Source: Verrucomicrobiota bacterium
GTDB taxonomy: Bacteria; Verrucomicrobiota; Kiritimatiellia; JAAZAB01
Assembly: GCA_018896395.1 (NCBI GenBank)
Contig: JAHIMN010000192.1
Coordinates: 1-10,693 of the forward strand
Direction of reading: 5' to 3'
DNA: 10,693 nucleotides
Shown: positions 1-5,948 of the stretch, in pieces
Numbering within the stretch: position 1 is the first letter of the stretch
Layout: the number at the start of each line of letters is the position of its first letter
Translations under genes and position numbers: made by a program
The notes under the pieces: model-generated
The model's database searches: none
The model's input: only the letters and a program-made list of their open reading frames with translations
Told to the model about the DNA's origin: nothing

Positions 1-1
1 C

Positions 2-298
2 CGGCGCGGTGATCCGCTGGCGCGCGAGATTTTCGACGCCATGGCCGATTGCCTGGCCACGGCGTTTGCGTCCGTGACCTATCTTCTCCAGCCGGAAGTC
101 ATTATTGTCGGCGGCGGCGTGGCCCAGAGCGGCCGCGTCCTGTTCGATCCCCTGCGCCGCCATCTGCGGGAACGCCTGCATCCCTTTTTCGCCGAGCGCA
201 TTCGCGTAATTCCGGCGGTGCTGGGCGCGGATGCCGGCCTGATCGGTTGTGCCGCGCTGGCCTTTGCGGCGCCAGCGGATACAAGGGATGGGCGCTGA
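2..298 (+). CDS. ROK-family sugar kinase, C-terminal part (5' end outside window)
   Basis: This is the last 98 codons of a protein whose start lies before the window; the frame is open from base 2. The visible part reads as the C-terminal half of a ROK-family protein (Repressor, ORF, Kinase: glucokinase and N-acetyl-hexosamine kinases). The marks are a helix (DPLAREIFDAMADCLATAF), the strand-loop PEVIIVGGGVAQSG that closes the sugar/ATP fold, PLRRHLRERL, and the family-typical ending VLGADAGLIGCAALA. The ATP- and sugar-binding N-terminus is not visible, nor is the zinc-binding cysteine cluster, so substrate and the choice between kinase and repressor cannot be settled. No N-terminal helix-turn-helix can be checked. 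A small hairpin with a T-run follows the stop. The family call is firm; calling it a kinase rather than a regulator is likely but inferred. Confidence 0.85.
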   Translation, partial: RRGDPLAREIFDAMADCLATAFASVTYLLQPEVIIVGGGVAQSGRVLFDPLRRHLRERLHPFFAERIRVIPAVLGADAGLIGCAALAFAAPADTRDGR

Positions 299-316
299 TA
301 AAAAAAGCTTGCCGGA

Positions 317-342
317 ATACCGACCCAACCGGTATGGTTTTT
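317..342 (+). terminator. Possible Rho-independent terminator after the ROK gene
   Basis: ATACCG (317-322) pairs with CGGTAT (330-335) around a 7-nt loop, and GGTTTTT follows at 336-342. The position, about 20 nt after the ROK stop and about 70 nt before the next start, suits a terminator. The stem is only 6 bp, and the downstream CCGGT can form an alternative pairing with ACCGG, so this is tentative. Confidence 0.4.
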
Positions 343-412
343 CCGGTGGCGCACGCCAAACCAAAGCCCCGAAAAATCGCCGCCCGTTCTCATATCAGAA
401 AGGAAAAATATT

Positions 413-1084
413 ATGCGCACACTGACGAACCTGTTTGGAGAATCGCCGTTTGAGCACTTGGTGCAACACGCCCGCAAAATCCACGAGTGCGTGGAATTGA
501 TTCGGCCGATCACGGAAGCGATCCTGGCCGGTGACACGCCGCGCATCCGCGATTTACAGGGGCAGGTGTCCAAGACCGAATACGAGGCCGACTTGCTGAA
601 GGACAACATTCGCCAAATACTGCCGAAGCGCTTCTTCCTGCCGGTGGCCCGCGAGGATATCCTGGATTATGTCAGCCAGCTTGACCGGATGGGCGACGAT
701 GCCGAAGATTTTGCCGTCGTGGCCACCTTCCGCAAGATTGTCATTCCCCAGGACCTGCAACCGGACTTTTTGGCCCTGGTCAATAAGGTCCTCCAGGTAA
801 GTGAAGCGTTGCTGGATGTGGCCGATCATTTGGCCATGCTACAAAGGAAATCATTCGAAGGGTCTGAAGCGAAAGCGGTCCTGGAGAAAATCAAGCAAAT
901 TTGCCACATGGAATGGGAATCCGACCGGCTCAGCCGGGTCTTCGCGCGGCGCTATTATGCCGTGGAGGGCCTCGATGCTGTCACCATCATCCTCCTCGAA
1001 AAATTATGCAGTGCCTTGACCAGTATTGCCGATCATGCCGAAAACGTCGGCAAGAGCTTGAGACTGATGATTCTGCACCGCTGA
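413..1084 (+). CDS. DUF47 / PhoU-like phosphate transport accessory protein (TIGR00153 type)
   Basis: This 223-residue all-helical protein has the usual length for the DUF47 family, cytoplasmic relatives of PhoU that are typically encoded next to PiT phosphate transporters and are thought to modulate them. PhoU-like acidic metal-binding motifs are visible: EYEAD (56-60), DRMGDDAED (91-99), EWESDRL (167-173) and LTSIADHAENVG (202-213), arranged as the two repeated helical bundles of the family. No signal peptide or membrane segment is present. The start is supported by AAAGGA at 399-404, 8 nt before the ATG. The PiT transporter starts 19 nt after its stop, so the two almost certainly share a transcript. 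The direct regulatory role is inferred from family and context; the family call is strong. Confidence 0.9.
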   Translation: MRTLTNLFGESPFEHLVQHARKIHECVELIRPITEAILAGDTPRIRDLQGQVSKTEYEADLLKDNIRQILPKRFFLPVAREDILDYVSQLDRMGDDAEDFAVVATFRKIVIPQDLQPDFLALVNKVLQVSEALLDVADHLAMLQRKSFEGSEAKAVLEKIKQICHMEWESDRLSRVFARRYYAVEGLDAVTIILLEKLCSALTSIADHAENVGKSLRLMILHR

Positions 1085-1103
1085 TTTTACGGGGAACCGC
1101 CGC

Positions 1104-2369
1104 ATGATGGAGCACCTGTTGTTATTCGTTGCTTTGGCCGTCGGCTTTTATATGGCCTGGAACATCGGCGCCAACGACGTGGCCAACGCCTTCGGCACCT
1201 CCGTGGGGTCGGGAGCGTTGACATTCCGACGGGCATTATTGCTGGCGGCAATTTTTGAATTTTCCGGCGCATTTTTCGTCGGCTCGCACGTGGCTAATAC
1301 AATTCGCGGCGAGATTATCCAGCCGGTTCTATTCCAGGCCTCGCCCATGGACTTTGCCGTCGGCATGCTGGCGGCGTTGGTGGTGGCCTCCTTGTGGTTG
1401 CATTTGGCCACGTATTTCGGCCAGCCGGTGTCCACCACCCACGCCATCATCGGGGCGGTCATCGGCTTCGGTGTGGTGGCTCACGGGCCGGACAGCATCC
1501 AATGGTATAAATTGATCCGGATTGCGGCCAGTTGGTTTGTGTCGCCGCTGGCCGGGGCGCTATTAGGTTACCTGTTATACAGCTTGATCCGCAAGACGGT
1601 CCTGGCCAGCCGGCGTCCCATTGAAAGCGCCAAAGTGGCCGTGCCCATCGGCGTAGCGGCCGTGGTATTAATTCTCGTGTATTCGATCCTCAATGAAACG
1701 TTGCCGCGCCTGGCAGGCGCACGGATGCCCTCGGGTCTGCCGTTGCCGGCCCTGGCCTTGGGCGCCAGCGTGATTATCGCCGCCGGCGCCGGCTGGTTGG
1801 GCCGGCGGCTGACCCGCAGGCGTACGTATGTCGTGAAAGACATGGCCGACGAATTCCGGGTTGTCGAGCGCTGGTTTGGGCGGCTGCAAATCATTACGGC
1901 CTGTTATATAGCCTTTGCCCATGGCGCTAACGACGTAGCCAACGCCATCGCGCCAATTGCCGGGATTCTGAATGCCGTGCAGGGCAAGATGACGGAAACT
2001 ACGACCATACCAGCGTGGATTCTGGCCTTCGGCGGTCTTGGCATCGTGATCGGTCTGGCCACTTATGGGCATAAGGTTATCGAAGCCGTCGGACGCAAAA
2101 TCACGGAAGTGACGCCGACGCGCGGTTTTGCGGCCGAGTTCGGCACCGCCACCACGGTGCTTGTTTGCTCGCTCATGGGCCTGCCGATTTCCACGACCTT
2201 TGTCCTGGTGGGCGCGGTTATGGGCGTCGGCTTCGCGCGCGGCTTTGGTGCCATTGACCTCAAGGTCGTGCGCCGTATTTTTATGTCCTGGGTGATTACC
2301 ATTCCCGTCTCCGCGCTTCTGGCCGCCCTGATCTATTTCGTCTTGAAACACACGCTTGCGCTGACCTAA
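1104..2369 (+). CDS. pit: PiT-family inorganic phosphate transporter
   Basis: This 421-residue inner-membrane protein belongs to the PiT (SLC20) family of low-affinity phosphate symporters that use H+ or Na+. It shows the duplicated signature of the family: GANDVANAFGTSVGSG near residue 22 in the first half and GANDVANAIAP at 274-284 in the second, plus the paired PVSTTHAIIGAVIG (108-121) and PISTTFVLVGAVMG (361-374). In the second copy the TTH histidine is replaced by phenylalanine. About ten hydrophobic segments can be traced, with a charged cytoplasmic loop around 235-260 between the halves. Translation could begin at the first or second of two adjacent ATGs; GGGGA at 1091-1095 suits the first. 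It sits directly behind the DUF47 gene, the standard pairing. Substrate is assigned by family; the coupling ion is not evident. Confidence 0.93.
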   Translation: MMEHLLLFVALAVGFYMAWNIGANDVANAFGTSVGSGALTFRRALLLAAIFEFSGAFFVGSHVANTIRGEIIQPVLFQASPMDFAVGMLAALVVASLWLHLATYFGQPVSTTHAIIGAVIGFGVVAHGPDSIQWYKLIRIAASWFVSPLAGALLGYLLYSLIRKTVLASRRPIESAKVAVPIGVAAVVLILVYSILNETLPRLAGARMPSGLPLPALALGASVIIAAGAGWLGRRLTRRRTYVVKDMADEFRVVERWFGRLQIITACYIAFAHGANDVANAIAPIAGILNAVQGKMTETTTIPAWILAFGGLGIVIGLATYGHKVIEAVGRKITEVTPTRGFAAEFGTATTVLVCSLMGLPISTTFVLVGAVMGVGFARGFGAIDLKVVRRIFMSWVITIPVSALLAALIYFVLKHTLALT

Positions 2370-2606
2370 TCCGCCGGAATCAGTTCGCGTTCCCATTGCG
2401 CAACGCGCCGGGCTGCCTTGCGCGTGGGCGCTTGTGCCGTTGCAATCCAGCCATGGTCATGCGCGCGACTTACGTCGGCCACTTTACGATTAGCGTTTAT
2501 TTGGTGTTGATTTCGGCGGCCAACCGGTTAGTATGGCATTTTAGTTCCACTGAAATATATCCCGATGAGGGCGCTGGGCCAATTGCCAAAGGCGACGTGG
2601 TCGCGG

Positions 2607-2636
2607 CTGACATTTGTTGGGTCGGCGCATACTAAT
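2607..2636 (+). promoter_or_regulatory. Candidate sigma70-type promoter for ilvC
   Basis: CTGACA at 2607-2612 matches the -35 consensus at five of six bases. The AT-rich stretch CATACTAAT gives a -10 either as CATACT (16-nt spacer) or ACTAAT (18-nt spacer). Transcription would begin around 2642, leaving a leader of about 40 nt that keeps the strong ribosome site. The call rests on motif matching alone. Confidence 0.3.
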
Positions 2637-2666
2637 TTAGTTTTGCAATAGAATCGGATTAAACAA

Positions 2667-2674
2667 AAGGAGGA
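2667..2674 (+). promoter_or_regulatory. Strong Shine-Dalgarno site of ilvC
   Basis: AAGGAGGA is a near-perfect anti-Shine-Dalgarno match, with its core ending 7 nt before the ATG at 2681. It is the strongest ribosome site in the window, fixes the ilvC start and suggests high expression. Confidence 0.8.
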
Positions 2675-2680
2675 ATCATT

Positions 2681-3778
2681 ATGGCTCGCATTGATTTCGG
2701 CGGCGTCAAGGAAACGGTTGTGACTCGCAAAGAATTCCCGATGGCCAAGGCCAAACGCATCCTGCGCAATGAAACCATCGCCGTGATCGGTTACGGCGTC
2801 CAGGGCCCGGCCCAGTCACTTAACCTGAAGGACAACGGGTTCAAGGTCATCATCGGCCAGTCGCCGGCCTTCCCGCGTGATTGGGACCGCGCCCGCCGGG
2901 ACGGCTGGGTGCCCGGCAAAACGCTGTTTGATATCGAGGAAGCCGTCCGGCGCGGGACCATCATCCAGATGCTCGTGTCCGACGCCGCCCAGAAGCAGAT
3001 CTGGCCGATGGTCAAACAGAACCTGAAACCCGGCGCCGCGCTGTATTTTTCGCACGGCTTCTCCATTGTCTTCAGAGATCAGACCAAAGTAATCCCGCCC
3101 AGGAACGTGGACGTCATCATGGTGGCGCCCAAGGGTTCGGGTACTTCCGTGCGCCGCAACTTCCTTTCCGGCGCCGGGATCAATTCCAGTTTTGCCGTTT
3201 TCCAGAATGCCACCGGGCGTGCCCAGGACCGGTGCATCGCCGTCGGCATCGGCATCGGGTCCGGGTACCTGTTCCCGACCACGTTTAAGCACGAGGTGGT
3301 CAGCGACCTTACCGGCGAGCGCGGCGTCCTGATGGGCGCGCTGGCGGGCGTGATGGAAGCGCAGTACGACGTGCTCCGCATGCATGGGCACACCCCCAGC
3401 GAGGCGTTCAACGAAACGGTGGAGGAACTGACCCAGAGCCTGATCAGGCTGGTGGACGAGAACGGCATGGACTGGATGTTCTCCAACTGCTCGGCCACGG
3501 CCCAGCGCGGCGCGCTGGATTGGAAGCCGCGTTTCAAGGCGGCCACCCTGCCGGTTTTCAAGCGCCTGTATAACGCCGTCAAGTCCGGCCAGGAAACCCG
3601 GCGCGTGCTTGCCACCTGCGGCAAACCCGACTACCAGCACGGGCTGACCAAAGAATTGAACGCCATGGGGAATTCGGAAATGTGGCGCGCCGGCAAGGCC
3701 GTGCGCACGTTGCGCCCGAGGGAAGCAGCCCGGGCGATTAACAAGGGCACCAAGGGTGTGGCCGGCCGGAAGGCCTGA
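2681..3778 (+). CDS. ilvC: Ketol-acid reductoisomerase, fungal/plant-like type
   Basis: This 365-residue cytoplasmic enzyme catalyses the second common step of valine, leucine and isoleucine synthesis: Mg2+-dependent isomerisation and NADPH reduction of 2-acetolactate or 2-aceto-2-hydroxybutyrate. The Rossmann motif GYGVQG lies at 37-42, and the catalytic set is complete: H125 in SHGF, K151 in APKGSG, D209 and E213 in SDLTGERG, E245 and E249 in NETVEE, and S271 in NCSATAQRGALDW. The wording (VIGYGVQGPAQSLNLKDNG, GWVPGK, INSSFAVF, EAFNETVEE, LRPRE) resembles yeast Ilv5 more than the common short bacterial IlvC (ADVVM, SHGFNIH and similar motifs are absent). No transit peptide is present. No ilvB, ilvN, ilvD or leu gene lies nearby, so it stands as its own unit with a strong ribosome site. 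A basic tail (about 350-365) follows the conserved core. Confidence 0.95.
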   Translation: MARIDFGGVKETVVTRKEFPMAKAKRILRNETIAVIGYGVQGPAQSLNLKDNGFKVIIGQSPAFPRDWDRARRDGWVPGKTLFDIEEAVRRGTIIQMLVSDAAQKQIWPMVKQNLKPGAALYFSHGFSIVFRDQTKVIPPRNVDVIMVAPKGSGTSVRRNFLSGAGINSSFAVFQNATGRAQDRCIAVGIGIGSGYLFPTTFKHEVVSDLTGERGVLMGALAGVMEAQYDVLRMHGHTPSEAFNETVEELTQSLIRLVDENGMDWMFSNCSATAQRGALDWKPRFKAATLPVFKRLYNAVKSGQETRRVLATCGKPDYQHGLTKELNAMGNSEMWRAGKAVRTLRPREAARAINKGTKGVAGRKA

Positions 3779-3823
3779 TAAGCGCCCCGCCGACCTGACA
3801 TGATCGTTCGGCAACTATTTCAT

Positions 3824-3839
3824 CTCTCCCGGGGGAGAG
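3824..3839 (+). terminator. GC-rich hairpin after ilvC, possible terminator or REP-like element
   Basis: CTCTCCC (3824-3830) pairs with GGGAGAG (3833-3839), and the arms are flanked by TTTC and GAAA that could add an outer pairing. It lies about 45 nt past the ilvC stop. There is no following T-run, so it may be a repeat or RNA-stabilising stem rather than an intrinsic terminator. Confidence 0.3.
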
Positions 3840-3932
3840 GAAATACACTTTAAAATTCCGGTTCTTTCTGAAAGAGTGTGGTAGCTTTAACAACCTTGCC
3901 ACAAAATTGTTAACCACATTAAGTATGAGGTC

Positions 3933-4004
3933 TGTCATTCCCGCGAAAGCGGGAATCCAGCGCCCAACTCTAATACTGGATTCCCGATTAGATCGGGAAT
4001 GACA
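3933..4004. repeat. Nested palindromic intergenic repeat, copy 1
   Basis: The element is 72 nt, with ends TGTCATTCCCG and CGGGAATGACA that are perfect reverse complements. The left half is a hairpin ATTCCCGC (3937-3944) - GAAA - GCGGGAAT (3949-3956). The right half is ATTCCCGAT (3980-3988) - TAG - ATCGGGAAT (3992-4000). GGGAATCCAG (3951-3960) is also complementary to CTGGATTCCC (3976-3985), so the whole can fold either as two hairpins or as one long stem. The ATTCCC...GGGAAT core recalls the widespread dispersed repeats of this form, such as neisserial dRS3. A second copy lies at 5802-5882, the other side of the kinase gene. Confidence 0.88.
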
Positions 4005-4103
4005 ATCGGAAAGTTCCCATTCCAAGTAATGCTTAGTTTAATGACTTGCATATGATAGCCTCACTGGCCCACACTATTTCAGAATGATCCAAAATTCCTG
4101 CCC

Positions 4104-5777
4104 ATGAACCTGATTCGCATAACGCTGGAAGACGGCACGTGCCGGCGGTGCCGGCCGCACACGCCGGCCGGCACGTTGCTCAAAAAGCCGTGCGACGCGC
4201 GCGGCCTGCCCTACATCGGTGCCCGGGTGAACAACGACATCGTGTCACTGACCTACCCGCTGGACACTAACACCGAGGTCCGGTTCCTGACCATGACCGA
4301 TCCGCAGGGCATGCGGATTTACCGCGACTCGCTGACCTTTCTGCTGGCGAAAACGGCGGCGGCGCTGTTTCCCGGCGGCCGGTTTTCGATCGAACATTCG
4401 CTGGGCACCGGATTATTCTGCCGCTTCGAGGCCACGGCGCTCAGGCGGGGCGGCGCGCTCAGCCCCCGCCAGGTGGCCGCGCTCGAAGCGGCCATGCGGC
4501 GGCTCATTGCCCGCGACCTGCCGATCCGTCGCCGCAAGCTTTCGTTTGCCGACGCCCTGGAGCGATTTCAAAAGGCCGGCCTGCAGGACAAGGTCAACCT
4601 GTTGCGGTTCCGCAACCCGCCCAAGATCGTGATTTATGAATGCGACCGCTTTGCGGACATGGCCCACGGCCCGCTGGCGCCCAGCACCGGCGCGCTGAAC
4701 TATTTCAAGCTGATCCACTACCCGCCGGGCCTGGTGCTCCAACTGCCTCCTCGCGAAGCCCCGCGGCGGGTGGCGCCGTTCCGGGACCAGCCCCACCTCT
4801 TCCAGATATTTAATGAGCACAAGATCTGGGGTCGCATCCTCGGCGTGACGAACGTTGGGCGGCTCAACGAGTTAATTGTAAATGGCGACGTCCGTGAATT
4901 CATGCGCATCGAAGAAGCGTTCCACGAAAAGAAAATCGCCCGTATCGCCGATCGGATCAGTGAACGCCGCCGGCAGGTCCGGCTGATCCTGATGGCCGGG
5001 CCATCCTCCGCCGGGAAAACCACGTTTGCCAAGCGCCTGGCCGTTCAGCTCGAAGTCAACGGGCTTCGCCCCGTCATGATTTCATTAGACAACTATTACG
5101 TGGACGATGCCGACACCCCCCGCGACGCGGTCGGCGGGCCGGACTATGAACATATCAAGACCGTGGACGTGGAACTTTTTAACCAGCATCTGCTGAAGCT
5201 CTTTGCGGGCAAGACCGTGGAACTGCCGCGCTTCAATTTCGAGCGCAAGCGACGCGAGAGCGGCGGAGCACGACTGCGGCTGGAGAGCGGCCAGGTCGTG
5301 ATCGTGGAAGGCATTCATGGTCTCAACCCGCACTTTACCCACCGGATTCCGGAGCGTCAGAAATTTACGATTTACATCAGCGCCCTGACCCAGTTGGCCA
5401 TTGACGCCGGCAACCGCATTTCCACGACGGATAATCGCCTGATGCGCCGGCTGGTGCGCGATCATGCCTACCGGGGCAATTCCCCGCTGGCCACCTTGCG
5501 CATGTGGCCATCCGTGCGGCGTGGGGAGAAAACGTGGATTTTCCCGTTCCAGGCGAAAGCGGATGCCACCTTCAACTCGGCCCTGGATTACGAACTGGCC
5601 GTGCTGAAGCCGTTGGTCGAACCGCTCCTGATGGAAATCAAGCCCGTAGACCCCGAATATGCGGAGGCTCGACGGCTTCAGAACTTTCTGTTAAACTTTT
5701 TGGCAATTCCGAAATATAATGTGCCGCCCACTTCCATTCTCAGGGAGTTTATCGGCGCCAGCAGTTTTAAATATTAA
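4104..5777 (+). CDS. Nucleoside (uridine) kinase-like protein with N-terminal TGS domain
   Basis: This 557-residue soluble protein has three parts. Residues 1-65 form a TGS-like domain (IRITLEDG..., INNDIVSL-type loop) and about 70-260 resemble the second additional domain of threonyl/alanyl-tRNA synthetases. Residues 290-510 are a P-loop kinase of the uridine kinase/phosphoribulokinase family. Walker A is GPSSAGKTT (299-307), followed by SLDNYYVD (327-334), the substrate loop GGPDYEH (344-350), VEGIHGLNP (401-409), RLVRD (449-453) and IFPFQ (479-483). The ending SILREFIGASSFKY is typical of this long kinase family, found in Bacteroidota, Clostridia and other lineages. The likely reaction is ATP-dependent phosphorylation of uridine/cytidine, but the true substrate of the long form is not certain. 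The start is the first ATG of the TGS domain; no good Shine-Dalgarno precedes it. It stands alone between two copies of the same palindromic repeat. Confidence 0.88.
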   Translation: MNLIRITLEDGTCRRCRPHTPAGTLLKKPCDARGLPYIGARVNNDIVSLTYPLDTNTEVRFLTMTDPQGMRIYRDSLTFLLAKTAAALFPGGRFSIEHSLGTGLFCRFEATALRRGGALSPRQVAALEAAMRRLIARDLPIRRRKLSFADALERFQKAGLQDKVNLLRFRNPPKIVIYECDRFADMAHGPLAPSTGALNYFKLIHYPPGLVLQLPPREAPRRVAPFRDQPHLFQIFNEHKIWGRILGVTNVGRLNELIVNGDVREFMRIEEAFHEKKIARIADRISERRRQVRLILMAGPSSAGKTTFAKRLAVQLEVNGLRPVMISLDNYYVDDADTPRDAVGGPDYEHIKTVDVELFNQHLLKLFAGKTVELPRFNFERKRRESGGARLRLESGQVVIVEGIHGLNPHFTHRIPERQKFTIYISALTQLAIDAGNRISTTDNRLMRRLVRDHAYRGNSPLATLRMWPSVRRGEKTWIFPFQAKADATFNSALDYELAVLKPLVEPLLMEIKPVDPEYAEARRLQNFLLNFLAIPKYNVPPTSILREFIGASSFKY

Positions 5778-5787
5778 GATGTCGACT

Positions 5788-5911
5788 CAGAAGTCCGGAG
5801 ATGTCATTCCCGCGCAAGCGGGAATCCAGTTCGTTAGCCGACAGATTTAGAATCTGGATTCCGCATCAAGTGCGGAATGACAATCCTGCAAATTATTTAT
5901 TCTGACTTCTG
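5788..5911. repeat. Outer inverted pair enclosing repeat copy 2
   Basis: CAGAAGTC (5788-5795) is the reverse complement of GACTTCTG (5904-5911). The pair encloses the whole second palindromic repeat and its right arm overlaps the candidate -35 of the hexosaminidase gene. Eight bases separated by 108 nt could pair by chance, so this is suggestive only. Confidence 0.35.
5802..5882. repeat. Nested palindromic intergenic repeat, copy 2
   Basis: This 81-nt relative of the element at 3933-4004 is in the same orientation. Its left 28 nt differ at one base. The ends TGTCATTCC and GGAATGACA are reverse complements. The left hairpin is ATTCCCGC (5806-5813) - GCAA - GCGGGAAT (5818-5825). The right hairpin is ATTCCGCA (5858-5865) - TCAAG - TGCGGAAT (5871-5878). 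GGAATCCAG (5821-5829) pairs with CTGGATTCC (5854-5862). The central spacer is unlike that of copy 1. It lies 24 nt after the kinase stop. Confidence 0.88.
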
Positions 5912-5930
5912 GATGCCTGAGCAATAAAAT
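5902..5930 (+). promoter_or_regulatory. Candidate promoter for the hexosaminidase-HAD pair
   Basis: CTGACT (5902-5907) and TAAAAT (5925-5930) are separated by exactly 17 nt, with four and five of six consensus bases respectively. Transcription would start near 5937, so the leader would be only about 12 nt and would cut into the GGAAAG ribosome-site candidate at 5934-5939. That makes the promoter doubtful unless initiation is slightly upstream. Confidence 0.28.
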
Positions 5931-5948
5931 ATTGGAAAGAAAAGAAGT

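Larger units (their letters stand above)
2370..2680. other. 311-nt spacer before ilvC: hairpin, candidate promoter, no convincing gene
   Basis: No convincing gene lies here. A hairpin CGCGTT (2386-2391) / AACGCG (2402-2407) follows the pit stop but has no T-run, so it is at best a weak or Rho-assisted end. An open frame continues to the TAA at 2633-2635; its ATG at 2453 has no ribosome site, and it codes for a short stretch rich in Ile, Val and Leu near 2489-2512. Two weak sigma70-like promoters can be drawn: TTGATT (2507-2512) with TAGTAT (2529-2534), and CTGACA (2607-2612) with an AT-rich -10 near 2629-2636. Confidence 0.5.
3779..4103. other. 325-nt spacer with hairpin and nested palindromic repeat
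   Basis: No gene is apparent. From left to right the spacer holds a GC-rich hairpin just after ilvC (3824-3839), an AT-rich stretch, a nested palindromic repeat (3933-4004), then AT-rich sequence with a -10-like TATGAT at 4051-4056. That hexamer lacks a convincing -35, so it is only a weak promoter candidate for the following kinase gene. The kinase start has no clear ribosome site. Confidence 0.6.

Noticed and set aside
79..609. Long minus-strand open frame across the ROK end and DUF47 start
   Set aside because: It is antisense to two well-supported genes in GC-rich DNA, and its translation is low-complexity and Arg/Ser-rich with no domain.
2396..2635. A 79-codon frame before ilvC as a real gene
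   Set aside because: It begins with TTG, has no ribosome site, and its protein text shows no recognisable domain. Only the inner part is kept as a speculative leader frame.
2816..3814. A 332-codon minus-strand frame opposite ilvC
   Set aside because: It mirrors a fully supported catalytic protein. The translation is rich in His, Gly and Arg as expected for an antisense shadow.
3933..4004. The palindromic repeat as a CRISPR unit
   Set aside because: There are only two copies about 1.8 kb apart with a gene between them, no regular spacers and no cas genes.
4104..5777. The kinase gene between two same-orientation repeats as a composite mobile element
   Set aside because: No transposase or target-site duplication is visible, and the gene's base and codon use look like its neighbours.
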